Positions 1 through 8,055 of a stretch of 64,000 bases of DNA are shown one piece after another (position 1 is the stretch's first letter; every line of letters begins with the position of its first letter). The translations under genes and the position numbers were made by a program. This DNA comes from Croceicoccus sp. (GTDB lineage: Bacteria; Pseudomonadota; Alphaproteobacteria; Sphingomonadales; Sphingomonadaceae). Below the pieces are notes generated by a model. That model did not search any database. It saw only the letters and a list, made by a program, of their open reading frames with translations, and was not told the origin of the DNA. The stretch spans positions 20,947 to 84,946 of the forward strand of contig NZMY01000059.1 of assembly GCA_002694745.1 (NCBI GenBank). The letters are read 5' to 3'.

Positions 1-602
1 GTGAAACGCTGCGGCGGGCCGAGCAGTTCGAGGCCGCGATTGGTGCGGCAAAACAGCTGGTCCATGTAATATTTGATGTCGCCCAGATACTCGTCGAACG
101 AAGGTCCGTCGACATTCCAGGTGGCGAAAATCAGTCCGCCGTAAAGATGCACCCTGGCCTTCTTCAGACCCAGCGTCTTCTTGTCGACGTCATTGCCATG
201 CATCTTCTCGCGTTCCACCGGCGCACCGATGAAATCGCCGTTCGGGCGGAAGGCCCAGCCGTGATAGATGCACTGGTGGACGCGCTTGTTGCCCGCTTCG
301 CCAAGGCAAACGCGCATCCCGCGGTGCGGACAGACATTCAGGGAAACATGAACGTCCCCGTCTTGTCCGCGGGCCACGATGACGTTGTCTTCGGCCATGT
401 CGCGAACGATGAAATCGCCGACTTCGGGAATTTCGCTTTCGTGACCCAGCAAAAGCCAGGTCTTGGCGAAGATTTTTTCCATCTCAAGCTTGTAGAGCTC
501 TTCGTCGGTCATAACGCGGAGCGAAACCTCGTTGCTCTCACGAATGATCAGATCGTCGAGCGAGGTTCCGTCGCGCAACACGAGCTTTGATTTCTGGAGC
601 AT
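1..602 (-). CDS. Rieske aromatic-ring-hydroxylating dioxygenase, alpha subunit (N-terminal 200 residues, runs off window)
   Basis: The reverse strand opens with ATG at 602 behind GGAGAG and stays open to the window edge, so only the N-terminal half is present. It carries a complete Rieske [2Fe-2S] motif: Cys91-Pro-His93, 17 residues, Cys111-x2-His114. The N-terminus resembles biphenyl/naphthalene-type oxygenase alpha subunits (EELYKLEMEKIF then KTWLLLGHESEIP). Such enzymes take electrons from a ferredoxin and hydroxylate an aromatic or cyclic substrate at a mononuclear iron in the C-terminal domain, which lies outside the window. It is divergent from the small ferredoxin gene at 720. The family is certain; the substrate is unknown. 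Confidence 0.93.
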   Translation of the reverse strand, partial: MLQKSKLVLRDGTSLDDLIIRESNEVSLRVMTDEELYKLEMEKIFAKTWLLLGHESEIPEVGDFIVRDMAEDNVIVARGQDGDVHVSLNVCPHRGMRVCLGEAGNKRVHQCIYHGWAFRPNGDFIGAPVEREKMHGNDVDKKTLGLKKARVHLYGGLIFATWNVDGPSFDEYLGDIKYYMDQLFCRTNRGLELLGPPQRF

Positions 603-653
603 CGCAGCATTCTCTCCGTAGTGAACATTTTCTGATTGATTCGTTTTATACAC

Positions 654-674
654 ATTGAATAATATCTGTTCAAT
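654..674. promoter_or_regulatory. Inverted repeat ATTGAA-N9-TTCAAT, candidate operator
   Basis: Perfect 6-bp arms separated by 9 bases lie in the AT-rich gap between the divergent Rieske gene and ferredoxin gene, about 50 bases from each start codon. The layout suits a dimeric TetR-like repressor controlling both genes. It differs from the CCTRYC-N4-GRYAGG box found at other promoters here, so this pair may be controlled separately. Confidence 0.45.
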
Positions 675-719
675 ATGTAAAAGGGCCTGAAAGACAAATC
701 GAGGAGTTTGGAGAGGTCG

Positions 720-932
720 ATGTCTGGAAACGGTAAGCTCAAGGTCGTGATCAACAAGCCTGCATGCTGCGGCTATGGCGTCTGCGCGGAAATCTGCCCG
801 GAAGTGTACAAACTCGACGAGCATGGCATCGTCTATGTCGATGACGAGATCGTGCCAGAGGGTCTGGAGGACAAGGCGCGCGAAGGGGCCGATGCCTGCC
901 CGCAATCCGCATTGGCAGTGGTCGACGCCTGA
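720..932 (+). CDS. Small ferredoxin, P450-type [3Fe-4S] (CxxYxxC...CP)
   Basis: A 70-residue protein with cysteines at 16, 17, 22, 26 and 60. The spacing Cys16-x2-Tyr19-x2-Cys22 ... Cys60-Pro matches single-cluster ferredoxins in which the second cysteine of CxxCxxC is replaced, as in actinobacterial cytochrome P450 partners that carry a [3Fe-4S] or variant [4Fe-4S] cluster. ATG at 720 is chosen over an in-frame TTG at 708 because it follows a purine-rich stretch (GAGGAG, GGAGAGG). No P450 is in the window, so the partner is either the adjacent Rieske oxygenase or a P450 gene to the left. It is transcribed away from the oxygenase. Confidence 0.85.
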   Translation: MSGNGKLKVVINKPACCGYGVCAEICPEVYKLDEHGIVYVDDEIVPEGLEDKAREGADACPQSALAVVDA

Positions 933-986
933 GGGGAGAGCCTGAGGAGGGCCGGAGCGCATTCCTCTGCCTCCTTATCGAACCTC

Positions 987-1002
987 CCTATCGGTTGACA
1001 GG
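987..1002. promoter_or_regulatory. Regulon box CCTATC-GGTT-GACAGG
   Basis: Exact match to the palindromic consensus CCTRYC-N4-GRYAGG, lying 52 bases before the OYE start codon at 1055. It is one of five exact copies found in promoter regions of this window. Confidence 0.6.
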
Positions 1003-1054
1003 GCAGATATACCTTGGTCTCGGCGACGGTGGCCTTCAGTAAAGGGGGCGAGCG

Positions 1055-2134
1055 ATGCGTGCCGAATTGAATCCGCTATTTTCACCATTCTCCTGCAGGT
1101 CGCTGGAACTGCGCAATCGCTTCGTAATGTCGCCCATGACGCGGCAATTCAGTCCCGATGGCATTCCCGGTGAAAAAGTCGCCGAATATTACGCGCGCCG
1201 CGCGGCCAGCGACGTCGGGTTGATCGTAACCGAAGGGGTCGGAATCGATCATCCTTCGGCCATCGGTGAGGGCAGCATGGGCGAAAAGGACATTCCTGTC
1301 CTGCATGGCGACGCCGCCCTGCAGGGCTGGCGCAATGTCGTTGACCGTGTGCACGAGGCCGGTGGCCGGATCGTGCCGCAATTGTGGCACATGGGCGCGG
1401 TGCGCAAGGACGCGAGTCCGCCCCATCCCGAAGTGCGCTCGCTCCATCCGGGGAACATGGATGAGGGCGATATCGCCGATGTCGCGGCTGCCTTCGCACG
1501 TAGTGCGGCCAATTCCAAGGAAGTGGGTTTTGACGGGATCGCGCTGCATGGCGCGCATGGCTATCTGCTCGACAGCTTCATGTGGGAGCAGATGAACAGC
1601 CGCAATGACGAATGGGGCGGCGACGTCGCTCGTCGAACGCGTTTCCCTGTCAAGGTCGTCGAGGCGGTGCGGGAAGCCGTTGGTCCCGACATGCCGATCT
1701 TCTTCCGCATATCGCAGTGGAAACTGCAGGATTACGATGCGCATCTTGCCGATAGGCCCGAAGGCCTTGGTGTCATCGTTAACGCCCTGGCCGAAGCCGG
1801 GGTCGATATTTTCGATGTCAGCACCCGGGTTTTCTCCCGCCCGGCGTTCGCCGGTTCCGACATGGGCCTCGCGGGTTGGATACGCCGCTTGTCCGGCCGC
1901 CCGACCATGACGGTCGGCGGCATCGGCTTCGACAAGGAACTGGCAGCCAGTTTCACGCAGCAGACCAGCGTTCTCGACAATCTGGACGAGGTTGTCCGCC
2001 GGTTCGAAGCAGGCGAATTCGACCTGGTGGCGATTGGTCGGGCCTTGCTGATGGACCCGCAATGGGTGGTAAAGGCCAAGGCAGGCGAGGCTTTCAAGCC
2101 CTTCGACATGTCTGCCTATGCGCGACTTGAGTGA
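1055..2134 (+). CDS. Old Yellow Enzyme family NADH:flavin oxidoreductase
   Basis: A 359-residue FMN-dependent TIM barrel, the length of a stand-alone OYE without the C-terminal iron-sulfur and NAD domains of the 2,4-dienoyl-CoA reductase subgroup. Diagnostic segments are the N-terminal LRNRFVMSPMTR, PQLWHMGAV near 108-116, the substrate-anion pair His165/His168 followed by Tyr170 (LHGAHGYLLD), and the FMN phosphate region TVGGIGF. Family members reduce activated C=C bonds of enones or enoyl compounds with NAD(P)H. ATG at 1055 follows a GGGGGCGAG ribosome site. It stands alone, converging with the SDR at 2144, and has its own regulon box upstream. Substrate unknown. Confidence 0.9.
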   Translation: MRAELNPLFSPFSCRSLELRNRFVMSPMTRQFSPDGIPGEKVAEYYARRAASDVGLIVTEGVGIDHPSAIGEGSMGEKDIPVLHGDAALQGWRNVVDRVHEAGGRIVPQLWHMGAVRKDASPPHPEVRSLHPGNMDEGDIADVAAAFARSAANSKEVGFDGIALHGAHGYLLDSFMWEQMNSRNDEWGGDVARRTRFPVKVVEAVREAVGPDMPIFFRISQWKLQDYDAHLADRPEGLGVIVNALAEAGVDIFDVSTRVFSRPAFAGSDMGLAGWIRRLSGRPTMTVGGIGFDKELAASFTQQTSVLDNLDEVVRRFEAGEFDLVAIGRALLMDPQWVVKAKAGEAFKPFDMSAYARLE

Positions 2135-2143
2135 AGCTGCGCG

Positions 2144-2863
2144 TCAGAAGGCTTCCGACGTGGCATAGATGTGCATGCGCGCTGCATTGGCGTTGCCCGT
2201 CTGCTCGCACATAAACCGGATCGCGCGGGCAATATCCTCGGCCTGCATTGCCGGTAGAAATTCGTCCCAGCCGGGCTGGCCCCTGGACTTTATGTCTTCG
2301 AAGATCTCGGTCGAAGTCGTACCGGGCGAGACCAGCCCGACCCGGACACCGGACCCGGCAAGCTCGACCCGCAGCACCTCGGTAAAGCGCTCCAGCGCCA
2401 GTTTCAGCCCGCCGTATATGCCGGTACCGGCTGCGGCGATGCCGGCGCCGATGCTCGACACGTTCACGATCTGGCCTGTTCCCTGCGCCTTCATATGGCG
2501 GGCGAACAGTATGCTGGCACGGACGACGGCCGAATAGTTCACCGCGATCATTTGGTCGAATTCGTCCAGATCGAAATCATCGTGGTGACTGGTGCGCAAG
2601 ATCCCCGCATTGTTTACGAGGATGTCGACCTTGCCGAACGCTGCCAGCGCATGGTCCAGCAACGCGCTCGCGGACGACGGATCGGACAGGTCGAGCGCCA
2701 TGAATTGCGCAGCCTCCCCGATTTCCTGCTGCAACGCTTTCAGCCGGTCCTGCCGCCGCGCCACCAGCAGAACCCGCGCTCCAGCCGATGCGAGAATATG
2801 AGCCGTCGCGGCCCCAATTCCCGCAGAGGCACCTGTCACTACAGCGACTTTTCCATCCAGCAT
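2144..2863 (-). CDS. Short-chain dehydrogenase/reductase (SDR)
   Basis: A 239-residue classical SDR. The cofactor motif TGASAGIG is at 10-17, NNAG at 84-87, and the catalytic Ser136/137, Tyr150 and Lys154 are present. It is the last gene of the leftward operon that starts with the GMC oxidoreductase at 6784; five bases separate it from the NTF2-like gene upstream. It probably oxidises or reduces a secondary alcohol/ketone of a pathway intermediate using NAD(P)(H). The preferred cofactor and direction cannot be fixed from the sequence. Confidence 0.88.
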   Translation of the reverse strand: MLDGKVAVVTGASAGIGAATAHILASAGARVLLVARRQDRLKALQQEIGEAAQFMALDLSDPSSASALLDHALAAFGKVDILVNNAGILRTSHHDDFDLDEFDQMIAVNYSAVVRASILFARHMKAQGTGQIVNVSSIGAGIAAAGTGIYGGLKLALERFTEVLRVELAGSGVRVGLVSPGTTSTEIFEDIKSRGQPGWDEFLPAMQAEDIARAIRFMCEQTGNANAARMHIYATSEAF

Positions 2864-2868
2864 TATGC

Positions 2869-3309
2869 CTAATCCCTCTCCGATCCGATGATTAACGCCG
2901 TGAAAGTGCGCCGCGCAATCTTCCAGCCATCGCTCGTCCGGACAATGAAGTCATCGTATGAGCCGATCCCGCGTTGCATCGGACCCTGCTTGTTTTCCGG
3001 GCTCAGCAGCGCATCGACATAGCTGGTTGCATTGGCACCGCCTTGGGCATGGGTAAGCTTGATATTGCTGATCCGGTGCAGCGTCGGGCCCAGCCGCGCA
3101 TGGGCTTCCCGCATGTAATCGGTAAAGTCGGCGATATTCTGCCAGTTGCCAAAGTCGCCGTAATCGGCTTGGCAATCGGCGATGAAGCAGCTGCGGAACA
3201 AGTCCCAGTCCCGCAAGTCTATGGCGCTTGCATAGGCGATCAGGACAGCACTGATCGAGCGTTCGTCCTGGGCGCTGAGCCCGGTATCGATCCCGCAATT
3301 GATGTTCAT
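2869..3309 (-). CDS. SnoaL/NTF2-like protein
   Basis: A 146-residue protein with the small alpha+beta cone fold pattern: an N-terminal helix (ISAVLIAYASAIDLRDWD), a CF-ADCQADYG strand region and a C-terminal DDFIVRTSDGWKIARR. This family includes polyketide cyclases, ketosteroid isomerase-like enzymes and dioxygenase beta-subunit relatives. It is one of six such proteins in the window. Its place in an operon of redox enzymes suggests isomerase, hydratase or dehydratase chemistry on an intermediate, but no catalytic set can be assigned with confidence. Confidence 0.8.
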   Translation of the reverse strand: MNINCGIDTGLSAQDERSISAVLIAYASAIDLRDWDLFRSCFIADCQADYGDFGNWQNIADFTDYMREAHARLGPTLHRISNIKLTHAQGGANATSYVDALLSPENKQGPMQRGIGSYDDFIVRTSDGWKIARRTFTALIIGSERD

Positions 3310-3348
3310 GTTTTCTGCCTTTCCCCCAATTTCACGGCCACGACCGGA

Positions 3349-3648
3349 TCACAAGATGTTCCGGTCCCAATATTCCGTCCGTGGCGGGCTGGTCAGCATG
3401 GCTGCCATCTGGTCCATCACGCCGCTTTGGGTCCGAAATGCGACATAGGCTTCATGGTCGGCCCGCGACGCCCATTCCTCGATAAAGATGACGCGATTGG
3501 GATCGTCGGCATTGTGGCGAATGCTGATATCGACAAAGCCCGGAAACGCCCTCGTTTCCTTCAGAGCTTCGGGGATCTGCTCGCAGAAATCCTCGACAAG
3601 TTCGGGCTTCAAGGCCAATTCCAGTGTCACGATGACTGTATCTTGCAT
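3349..3648 (-). CDS. Antibiotic biosynthesis monooxygenase (ABM) domain protein
   Basis: A 99-residue dimeric alpha+beta barrel type protein (ABM/YgiN-like). The pattern includes VTLELALKPELVEDF near the start, FPGFVDISIRHN, and FIEEWASRADHEAYVAFR, typical of the family. ATG at 3648 is preceded by GGAGAAAGCGCC. Known members are cofactor-free quinol or anthrone monooxygenases or stress proteins. It is co-transcribed with the aldehyde dehydrogenase and GMC oxidoreductase. An enzymatic role is possible but not proven. Confidence 0.8.
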   Translation of the reverse strand: MQDTVIVTLELALKPELVEDFCEQIPEALKETRAFPGFVDISIRHNADDPNRVIFIEEWASRADHEAYVAFRTQSGVMDQMAAMLTSPPRTEYWDRNIL

Positions 3649-3671
3649 GGCGCTTTCTCCGTTCGATCGCG

Positions 3672-5162
3672 TTATCGGCCGATCGGATAGAAAATCGATT
3701 TTTCGTGCTGATATTCGCGCAGCCAGCCGGGACCATATTCGCGCCCGATGCCGGATCGCTTGTATCCGCCGATGGGGGCGTCGCTCATCGTGCCCGTCCC
3801 GCCGTTCAGTGACACGCTGCCGGCCCTGATTTGCAAGGCCATCTCGTATCCCTTTGCGGCATCGGCTGTTTCGACCGCGCCATTCAGGCCATAGCGGGAC
3901 TCGTTGGCTATGCGGATGGCCTCCTCGTCCGAGGAGAAGCCGATGATGCAGCCGACCGGTCCGAAAATCTCGTCCTGCGCGATGGCCATGTCGTTGGTCA
4001 CGTCGTCGAACAGGGTCACTTCGGTGAAGAACCCCTTGTCGAGACCGGCAGGACGCCCTCCGCCACACACAAGGGTCGCACCGGCGGACTGTCCCAGCCC
4101 GATGAAATGCTCCACCTTGCTGCGCTGGCTTTCGCGGATCAGCGGGCCCATGCGGATCGAAGGGTCGGCCGGATTACCGATGCTGATCTGCGCGGCGACG
4201 GCAGCCGCGGTGGCGGCGAAAGCCGGACGCAAGCTTTCGTGCACAAGGAAACGTGTGGGAATGGCGCAGCCCTGACCGGCGTTGATCGAAATAAGCGTCG
4301 CGGCCATGGCGGCGGCGCGCTCGACATCGGCATCCTCGCGCACGATCAGCGCCGATTTGCCGCCCAGTTCCAGATGGACCTTCTTGAGAGTGGGCGCGGC
4401 CTGCCCCATGATCTGGGCGCCGACGCCTTCCGATCCGGTAAAGGTCACCATGTCGATCCGCTCGTCAGTGCAAAGCAACCGGCCTTCCTCGATCCCGCCG
4501 GTCACGATGTTGAGCACGCCCGGCGGCAGGCCGATCTCGTCCGCCACCTCGCCGAAGAGCAACGCCGAAAAAGGTGTGAACGGCGATGGCTTCAGCACCA
4601 GTGTGCAACCGGCGAGCAGGGCAGGGCCGATCTTCGCAAGATTGAGCAGGAACGGAAAATTATAGCCGGTTATAGCGGAAACGACGCCGATCGGCTCGCG
4701 CACCACCGTTGTTCCGCCGATCGAGCGTGGACCATCGGGGGCGAAAGGATTGGGTGTGATATCGATGGGCAGCCGTTCGGGGCGGTCGCGCCGGGCATGG
4801 CCGATCGCGGCTTCGAGCAATCGCAGCGGATTGTCGACCTGCATCAGCTGGGTCACGCCTGCGGCACAGCCGACTTCGGCTATGATCAGCTCGGCAATGC
4901 GGCCCTGTCTTGACCGGAGCGCGCGCGCCATCTTCTCGATCAAGTCGGCGCGCTCGTCCATCGACATGTTGGGCCACGGGCCGTGGTCAAAGGCTTCGCG
5001 GGCGGCGGCAATGGCCAGTTCGACCTGTTGTGCCGACGCGACGGGCGCATGGGCGAGGATTTCTTCGGTGGCGGGATTGATGACAGGCTCGGTGCCGGCC
5101 TCTGGCGCGTGCCAGCTTCCATCGACATAGAGCTTTGAAATATCGGTAAAAGCTGTGTTCAT
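3672..5162 (-). CDS. NAD(P)-dependent aldehyde dehydrogenase
   Basis: A 496-residue ALDH superfamily enzyme of usual length. Visible elements are Asn168 in TGYNFP, Lys191 in VLKPSPFTP, FTGSEGVG at 241-248, the general base Glu265 in LELGGKS, and the nucleophile Cys299 in GQGC. The C-terminus has the typical GGYKRSGIGREYG. ATG at 5162 overlaps the stop of the upstream GMC gene by ATGA, which supports this start over a longer open frame. The pairing suggests alcohol to aldehyde (GMC) to acid (ALDH) oxidation. Confidence 0.93.
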   Translation of the reverse strand: MNTAFTDISKLYVDGSWHAPEAGTEPVINPATEEILAHAPVASAQQVELAIAAAREAFDHGPWPNMSMDERADLIEKMARALRSRQGRIAELIIAEVGCAAGVTQLMQVDNPLRLLEAAIGHARRDRPERLPIDITPNPFAPDGPRSIGGTTVVREPIGVVSAITGYNFPFLLNLAKIGPALLAGCTLVLKPSPFTPFSALLFGEVADEIGLPPGVLNIVTGGIEEGRLLCTDERIDMVTFTGSEGVGAQIMGQAAPTLKKVHLELGGKSALIVREDADVERAAAMAATLISINAGQGCAIPTRFLVHESLRPAFAATAAAVAAQISIGNPADPSIRMGPLIRESQRSKVEHFIGLGQSAGATLVCGGGRPAGLDKGFFTEVTLFDDVTNDMAIAQDEIFGPVGCIIGFSSDEEAIRIANESRYGLNGAVETADAAKGYEMALQIRAGSVSLNGGTGTMSDAPIGGYKRSGIGREYGPGWLREYQHEKSIFYPIGR

Positions 5163-6784
5163 GGGTTTGTGTCCCTGCCGAGAATCATGTCTGCGGCGTT
5201 CATGGCGATGGCCATCGCCGGTGCATTGGTATTGCCCGAGACCAGCGTGGGCATGATCGAGGTGTCGCACACGCGCAGGCCGGTCACGCCTCGCACGCGC
5301 AATTGCGGATCGAGCACGCTCTCTGCTTCGACGCCCATCGCCGCCGTGCCGGCGATATGGAAAGACGTCCCGCCAAGCTGGAGCAGGTTGGCGAGGATAT
5401 CGTCGTCCGAATGGATCTTCGCCGCAGGGCCGACCTCCTCGACGATCCATGGCGACAGCGCGTGCTGGCCGCCGAAACGGCGAATCCATTTGAACAGGGC
5501 CAGCGCCCTGTCGCGGTCCAGCTGTTTGCTGAAATGATTGGCATCCATTTGCGGCGGGGTAGCGGGATCGGCGGACCGGATATGCGTCGATCCGCGGCTC
5601 TCGGGCCGGGTGAAATAGCCCAGCAGGCGCATGCCGGGAAAATTGTCCAGCACGACCCTGCCGCGCGCATCCTGCTTCATGGTGACCATCATCGAACCGA
5701 TCTGCGCATCGGGACGGTCGAGGTCCGGCGCAGTCTTGATGAACCCGCCGACCTCATGCGCGGCGTCGGTCATCGCTCCCCGGCGCAGCAACAGATATTG
5801 CAGGACAGAGGATATCAGCCCGACTCCGCTCAGCTTCTGGTTGGAACTGTGGCCACGGATGCGCCAGTCGATCGCGACATAGCGATGCTCGCGCAGGTTC
5901 TCCCCCACCAGCGGGCTATGCGCCGTGACCGTGATGCCCAGAGACTTCAGCCGCTGCGCATCGCCGATGCCGGAAAGCTCCAGCAAGCGGGGCGATTCGA
6001 CCGCTCCGGCAGACAGGATGATTTCGCCCTCGCAGCCGATGGTCCTGCCTTCGACCACGATACCCACGGCGCGGGTGCCTTCGAAGGCAATCCTTTCGGC
6101 GGATTTGCCGGTCAGGATATAAAGGTTGGGCCGTTTGCAAGCCGGGTCGAGGAAAGCCCTCCCGGCAGAGAAGCGCTCTCCCTTCCACGTGGTGGTGGCC
6201 TGATATCCCATGCCCTGGTCCGCGACGACGTCAACCGCGTTCACATCGCTGACGGTCGGAACGCCCATTTCGGCGCCCGCGCGCAACATCGCATCGGTAA
6301 CCGGATTGCCGTGCCTTGCCATCGAAATGCGCAATGGTCCGCCCGTGCCGCGCCACGCGGCCGCGCCCAGCGCGTGGTCCTCCAGCGCGACGAAATGCGG
6401 GCCCATGCGGTCCCAGCCCCACCCGTCGCAACCGGCCCTTTTCCAGTCGTCATAATCCTGCGGTGCGCCGCGCATGTAGACCATGCCGTTTACCGAACTG
6501 GAACCGCCTATGCCGCGCCCCTTCAGCCATGTTTCCTCGGGCTGGTTGCCAGCCGGAGTGACGCCATAGGCGAAGACGTGTGGATTGGCCGGATCGAGCA
6601 ATTTGCCCACACCGCGCGGCATGCGGATCAGCGGGCTCTTGTCATCTGGGCCGCATTCGATGAGCAGCACCCTGTTGGCAGGGTTCGCGCTCAGCCTGTT
6701 GGCAAGGACGCAGCCCGACGAGCCGGCACCGACCACGATGTAATCGAATGACATCTCGTCCATCATGGCAAGCGCGCGATTCAT
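5159..6784 (-). CDS. GMC-family FAD-dependent alcohol oxidoreductase (choline-dehydrogenase-like)
   Basis: A 541-residue flavoprotein. It has the ADP-binding VVGAGSSGCVLANRL near 17-31, the GMC signature GIGGSSSVNGMVYMRG, the active-site segment TSFHIAGTAAMG with histidine, and a C-terminal SGNTNAPAMAIAMNAADMI. Family members oxidise primary alcohols with FAD and pass electrons to oxygen or a quinone. ATG at 6784 follows GGGAGAGAAA. It is the first gene of a leftward operon (GMC, ALDH, ABM, NTF2, SDR). The divergent promoter it shares with the sulfotransferase gene holds a regulon box. Confidence 0.92.
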   Translation of the reverse strand: MNRALAMMDEMSFDYIVVGAGSSGCVLANRLSANPANRVLLIECGPDDKSPLIRMPRGVGKLLDPANPHVFAYGVTPAGNQPEETWLKGRGIGGSSSVNGMVYMRGAPQDYDDWKRAGCDGWGWDRMGPHFVALEDHALGAAAWRGTGGPLRISMARHGNPVTDAMLRAGAEMGVPTVSDVNAVDVVADQGMGYQATTTWKGERFSAGRAFLDPACKRPNLYILTGKSAERIAFEGTRAVGIVVEGRTIGCEGEIILSAGAVESPRLLELSGIGDAQRLKSLGITVTAHSPLVGENLREHRYVAIDWRIRGHSSNQKLSGVGLISSVLQYLLLRRGAMTDAAHEVGGFIKTAPDLDRPDAQIGSMMVTMKQDARGRVVLDNFPGMRLLGYFTRPESRGSTHIRSADPATPPQMDANHFSKQLDRDRALALFKWIRRFGGQHALSPWIVEEVGPAAKIHSDDDILANLLQLGGTSFHIAGTAAMGVEAESVLDPQLRVRGVTGLRVCDTSIMPTLVSGNTNAPAMAIAMNAADMILGRDTNP

Positions 6785-6834
6785 TTTCTCTCCCGTCGAT
6801 CAGGGATGTGTCGCGCCTGGGTGCCAGCCTCTGT

Positions 6835-6850
6835 CCTACCCGTTGACAGG
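6835..6850. promoter_or_regulatory. Regulon box CCTACC-CGTT-GACAGG
   Basis: Exact match to CCTRYC-N4-GRYAGG in the divergent promoter region, 50 bases from the GMC start (6784) and 65 bases from the sulfotransferase start (6916). Its position suits an activator site serving both directions. Confidence 0.6.
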
Positions 6851-6915
6851 TTGGCGCTTTTTTTGCGCGCCTAACTTGGCGTGAAACGAGAAAAGACAAA
6901 GAGAGGAACGTGCGA

Positions 6916-8055
6916 ATGGGTGATCCGACGCCGCAGCAATTGATCGACGAGGCGGGACTGGACGCGGACATGGCCGCCGGTGTCATGCCCGGCCTTTCCG
7001 CAGCACTGACGGCCCTTAGCGAGGAAAGCGGACTTTCCGAGGCCGGTCATCAGCGAGCCCTTGCGCAGTTTCGCGACAATCTGGCGCGCCTTGCCGCCAT
7101 TGCGGCTGACCGCAGGGCGCATCCGGAGATCGCCGATGTCGAGATTGTGTGCCCGGTTTTCATTCTGGGCCTTCCGCGCTGCGGAACGTCGATCCTTCAC
7201 GCGCTGATCGGGGCGGACCCGCAGATCCGCACTCCGTTGCAATGGGAGGTTGCCGCGCCATCGCCGCCGCCCGATGCCGCGACCTTCGATACCGATGCGC
7301 GCGCGGACGGGTTCGACGCCTATGTGCGGGAGAATTTCACCGGCGCCTGGGCTGATGTGCTGAAGGCGCATCCGATCGGATCGCGCATACCGCAGGAATG
7401 CGGCATGATCCTTGAGACTGCGTTTCAGGGGATCAACCCGACAATGCTGTTCCGCTTGCCGTCCTATTACGACTGGTATCGCAAGGCGGATACGCGTTTC
7501 GGCTATGGCGTGCACAAGATGTGGCTGCAGCATCTGGCATGGAAGAACCCGCGCAAGCGCTGGGTGTTGAAGGTGCAGGAACATGCGCACCACCTTGCCG
7601 AACTGCTTTCTGTCTATCCGGACGCGGTGCTGGTGCAGCCGCATCGTGATCCGGTTACGGTCATGGCGTCGATCTCGCGCCTGATTGAAGTGATCCGATG
7701 CGTATCTTTCGACCAGATCGACCGTGACGAACTGGGGCAGGAATTGCTGCACCTGTGGCACGACGGGCAGGCTGCAGCGCTTGCATGGCGTGAGGTCAAT
7801 CCGCAGGTGGAGGTTCTAGACCTTGCCTTTCGCGACCTCATCGCCGACCCGGTTGAGGCGGTACGCAAGGTCTATGACCATGCCGATATCGATTTCACGG
7901 GCAGGACCGAGGAAGCGGTATCGCGCTGGTGGCGTGAGCATCCTGCGGACAAGCACGGGCAGCACCGCTATGAGCTGGCGGACTATGGCCTGACGCGCGA
8001 GCAGGTCGAGGGCGTTTATGCCGATTACATTTCTGCCTACAGGCCATATCTGTGA
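6916..8055 (+). CDS. Sulfotransferase-fold protein
   Basis: A 379-residue member of the bacterial sulfotransferase family. A PAPS-loop-like GLPRCGTS is at 85-92, and the later WVLKVQEHAHHL and PHRDPVTVMAS stretches match the 3'-phosphate-binding region. ATG at 6916 is spaced 9 bases from GAGAGG and is preferred over GTG at 6910. Three such proteins occur in this window, each in an operon of catabolic enzymes. A true PAPS-dependent sulfonation step is unproven. The downstream DUF1214-like gene overlaps its stop codon, a pairing echoed at 56-59 kb. Confidence 0.85.
   Translation: MGDPTPQQLIDEAGLDADMAAGVMPGLSAALTALSEESGLSEAGHQRALAQFRDNLARLAAIAADRRAHPEIADVEIVCPVFILGLPRCGTSILHALIGADPQIRTPLQWEVAAPSPPPDAATFDTDARADGFDAYVRENFTGAWADVLKAHPIGSRIPQECGMILETAFQGINPTMLFRLPSYYDWYRKADTRFGYGVHKMWLQHLAWKNPRKRWVLKVQEHAHHLAELLSVYPDAVLVQPHRDPVTVMASISRLIEVIRCVSFDQIDRDELGQELLHLWHDGQAAALAWREVNPQVEVLDLAFRDLIADPVEAVRKVYDHADIDFTGRTEEAVSRWWREHPADKHGQHRYELADYGLTREQVEGVYADYISAYRPYL

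Noticed and set aside
940..980. AGGAGG ... CCTCCT inverted repeat after the ferredoxin gene as a terminator
   Set aside because: Loop of about 19 bases and no T-tract; too weak to call.
993..1023. TTGACA within the boxes at 987 and 6835 read as sigma-70 -35 elements
   Set aside because: No acceptable -10 hexamer lies 16-19 bases downstream in either case; the palindrome explains the sequence better.
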